Shown here one piece after another: positions 62,518-64,000 of a DNA stretch of 64,000 nucleotides (position 1 is the stretch's first letter; every line of letters begins with the position of its first letter). The translations under genes and the position numbers were made by a program. Source of the stretch: Chryseobacterium cheonjiense (GTDB taxonomy: Bacteria > Bacteroidota > Bacteroidia > Flavobacteriales > Weeksellaceae); the NCBI RefSeq assembly GCF_012927265.1, contig NZ_JABBGF010000001.1, positions 306,406 through 370,405 on the forward strand. Direction: 5' to 3'. Under the pieces are notes generated by a model, which was not told the origin of the DNA, did no database searches, and was given only the letters and a program-made list of their open reading frames with translations.

Positions 62518-64000
62518 ATGAAAAATTTTTATTCTACAATCAAAACGCTGGCGAAAACAGTCGTCACAACGGGAGCGTTGTTGCTGGGATATGCCCAGGC
62601 ACAGACGACGCTCTCACCCGGAGGGATCGCGTTTACCTCTTACGATTCCAGCTCTACTTCGGTAGATGTATTTTCATTTGTTTTGCTTGCCCCTATTTCA
62701 AGCGGAACACAAATAAGCTTTACCGATCGGGGATATCAGGGAAGCAATGCCTGGCAAGCAGCCGGATCAACAGAATCTGCAATTACATGGACCAGCGGTA
62801 CTGCGTTGCCGGCCGGTACTGAAGTGTATATTTCCGCGTTGTCAGCTTCTGTGTATAATCCTGCGACAACTACATCCATACCCAATGGTACTGTAGCGCT
62901 TACCGACGGAACATCTTCTAATGGATTGGTTTTATCATCTGTGGGAGATCAGATTATAGCTTTCCAGGGAGGGAATGGTAGTGTTACAGGTGCCAACGTG
63001 ACCTGCATTGCCGGTATCAACTATTTTTATACAGCAGGCTCTACAACAGCTGCATGGAATAGTGATGCCGTTGGAAGTCCTAACGCTTCATTAATGCCAC
63101 CTGGACTTACAGGAGGAACGAATGCATTTTATACAGGACCGGTATCTGGTGTCACAGTAGCTAGATCAGGAAAGTTTAACTGTACCGGTGTTCCAACATC
63201 AACAGTTGCTAATATAAGAACAGCGGTCATGAATAATGCCAACTGGACACTCAGTACTGCTGCAGGATCGCAGTATTCAGGGTGTACATTTCTGGCCAGT
63301 AATCCGGTAATTACAGCAAGTCCGGCAAACAGGACGATATGTGCAGGAGGTACCACTACCTTCACGGTTACTGCTTCGGGAGCTACTTCTTACCAGTGGT
63401 ATCAGAATTCTGGTAGTGGATTTATTGCTTTGACTAACACCGCTCCTTATTCAGGAGTTACCACTAATACTTTAACAATCACAGGGGCTACTTCAGCAAT
63501 GAACGGTTATCAGTACCGTGCAGTGGCAATTGGTGCAGGTTCTGCTACTTCTAATGCTGCTACATTAACGGTTGTAAGCATTAGTACAACCGGTAGTAAA
63601 ACGGATGTTTCTTGTAATGGCGGTTCTAATGGCCAGGCTACGGTCGTACCATCGGGGGGCGTAGCACCTTATACATATTCTTGGGCACCTTTCGGGGGCA
63701 CTGCTGCAACGGCAACAGGTCTGTCTGCCGGAACCTACACTGTAACAGTTACGGATAATTTTGGATGTCAGGCCACAAGAACGTTTACGATTAATGAGCC
63801 TGCCAGTGCAGTAAGCGGAACAACGGTAGTAACAAACGTAGCTTGTAACGGAGCTTCCAACGGAGCTATCAACTTAACTCCAGCCGGAGGAACAGCACCT
63901 TATACATTCAACTGGGGTGGAGGAATCACAACAGAAGACAGAACAGGGTTATCTGCCGGAACGTATACCGTAACCATTACTGATGCTAACGGATGTACAG
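62518..64000 (+). CDS. SprB-repeat surface protein, 3' end outside window
   Basis: This frame begins at ATG 62518 and stays open to the right edge, so it is a large exported protein of which 494 residues are visible. A signal peptide (KTLAKTVVTTGALLLGYAQAQ) is followed by a beta-rich N-terminal domain (about 30-260; GIAFTSYDSSSTSVDVFSFV). An Ig-like domain (about 265-355; VTASGATSYQWYQNSGSG) comes next, and then SprB repeats of about 80 residues, starting DVSCNGGSNGQATVVPSGGV and NVACNGASNGAINLTPAGGT, each with GLSAGTYTVT and a following Cys. The first is at about 63598-63828 and the second is cut by the edge. SprB repeats are found in gliding-motility adhesins exported by the T9SS. It starts 17 bp after the formyltransferase gene. 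Confidence 0.85.
   Translation, partial: MKNFYSTIKTLAKTVVTTGALLLGYAQAQTTLSPGGIAFTSYDSSSTSVDVFSFVLLAPISSGTQISFTDRGYQGSNAWQAAGSTESAITWTSGTALPAGTEVYISALSASVYNPATTTSIPNGTVALTDGTSSNGLVLSSVGDQIIAFQGGNGSVTGANVTCIAGINYFYTAGSTTAAWNSDAVGSPNASLMPPGLTGGTNAFYTGPVSGVTVARSGKFNCTGVPTSTVANIRTAVMNNANWTLSTAAGSQYSGCTFLASNPVITASPANRTICAGGTTTFTVTASGATSYQWYQNSGSGFIALTNTAPYSGVTTNTLTITGATSAMNGYQYRAVAIGAGSATSNAATLTVVSISTTGSKTDVSCNGGSNGQATVVPSGGVAPYTYSWAPFGGTAATATGLSAGTYTVTVTDNFGCQATRTFTINEPASAVSGTTVVTNVACNGASNGAINLTPAGGTAPYTFNWGGGITTEDRTGLSAGTYTVTITDANGCT

Noticed and set aside
62463..62822. 119-residue frame overlapping the start of the SprB-repeat gene
   Set aside because: A different frame from the signal peptide and repeat protein that begins at 62518; no protein character.

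Overview
The window comes from an AT-rich member of the Bacteroidota, most likely a flavobacterium of the Weeksellaceae (Chryseobacterium-like). Four things support this. Many genes are preceded by the Bacteroidota -7 promoter element TAnnTTTG. LpxC and FabZ are fused. The type IX secretion regulator PorX is present together with T9SS-sorted exported proteins and SprB-type repeats. The gene content and order are typical of that group. No tRNA, rRNA, CRISPR array, integrase or transposase gene was seen.

Layout. 1-3.6 kb: the distal end of a surface polysaccharide cluster (glycosyltransferase cut by the window edge, sugar epimerase/reductase, lipid-carrier sugar-phosphate transferase, RfbC), closed by a terminator. 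3.7-9.8 kb: rimO, an RlpA-like protein, exonuclease III, porX and a divergent HD phosphohydrolase. 9.8-16.7 kb: lipid A genes (lpxD, lpxC/fabZ, lpxA), efp, a second lpxD-like gene, sucD and an outer-membrane barrel. 16.7-25.2 kb: a Nat-type ABC exporter, a tiny T9SS-sorted protein, hemB, lptB with an unusual C-terminal extension, an MsbA-like exporter, a WYL regulator and a DinB-family protein. 25.7-35 kb: cobalamin and thiamine cofactor genes, a lipoprotein phosphatase, arginine decarboxylase and agmatinase (putrescine route), alkylation repair (Ada/Ogt-like and AlkB) and an S15 hydrolase. 35-44 kb: BON-domain proteins, a dicarboxylate/amino-acid symporter, a PhyH-like oxygenase, a GH92 mannosidase, and Mrp plus a NifU-like Fe-S protein. 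44.5-55 kb: an orphan LuxR-type response regulator, a large T9SS cell-surface protein, a Rossmann protein followed by a 50-residue membrane ORF, ppx/ppk1 and dnaK. 55-64 kb: an accessory-looking block with an M60 metallopeptidase followed by a relic of a dnaK 3' end, three tandem tail-collar proteins, a periplasmic-binding-like protein, a formyltransferase, and a SprB-repeat surface protein running off the right edge.

Between 25 and 50 kb the intergenic spaces carry several families of short structured repeats. The most striking has three copies of about 110-120 bp with conserved flanks. Each copy contains a long perfect hairpin whose sequence has been largely rewritten while its complementarity is kept, and one flank-flank pairing shows a compensatory change. 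Other repeats are a GGGCTTTAGCCC pair, a REPIN-like inverted pair and a gtcat-type repeat.

The best candidates for something undescribed are (1) this hairpin element, (2) the collar triplet / binding protein / formyltransferase / SprB-type adhesin cluster, and (3) the dnaK-tail duplication that brackets the M60 peptidase gene.
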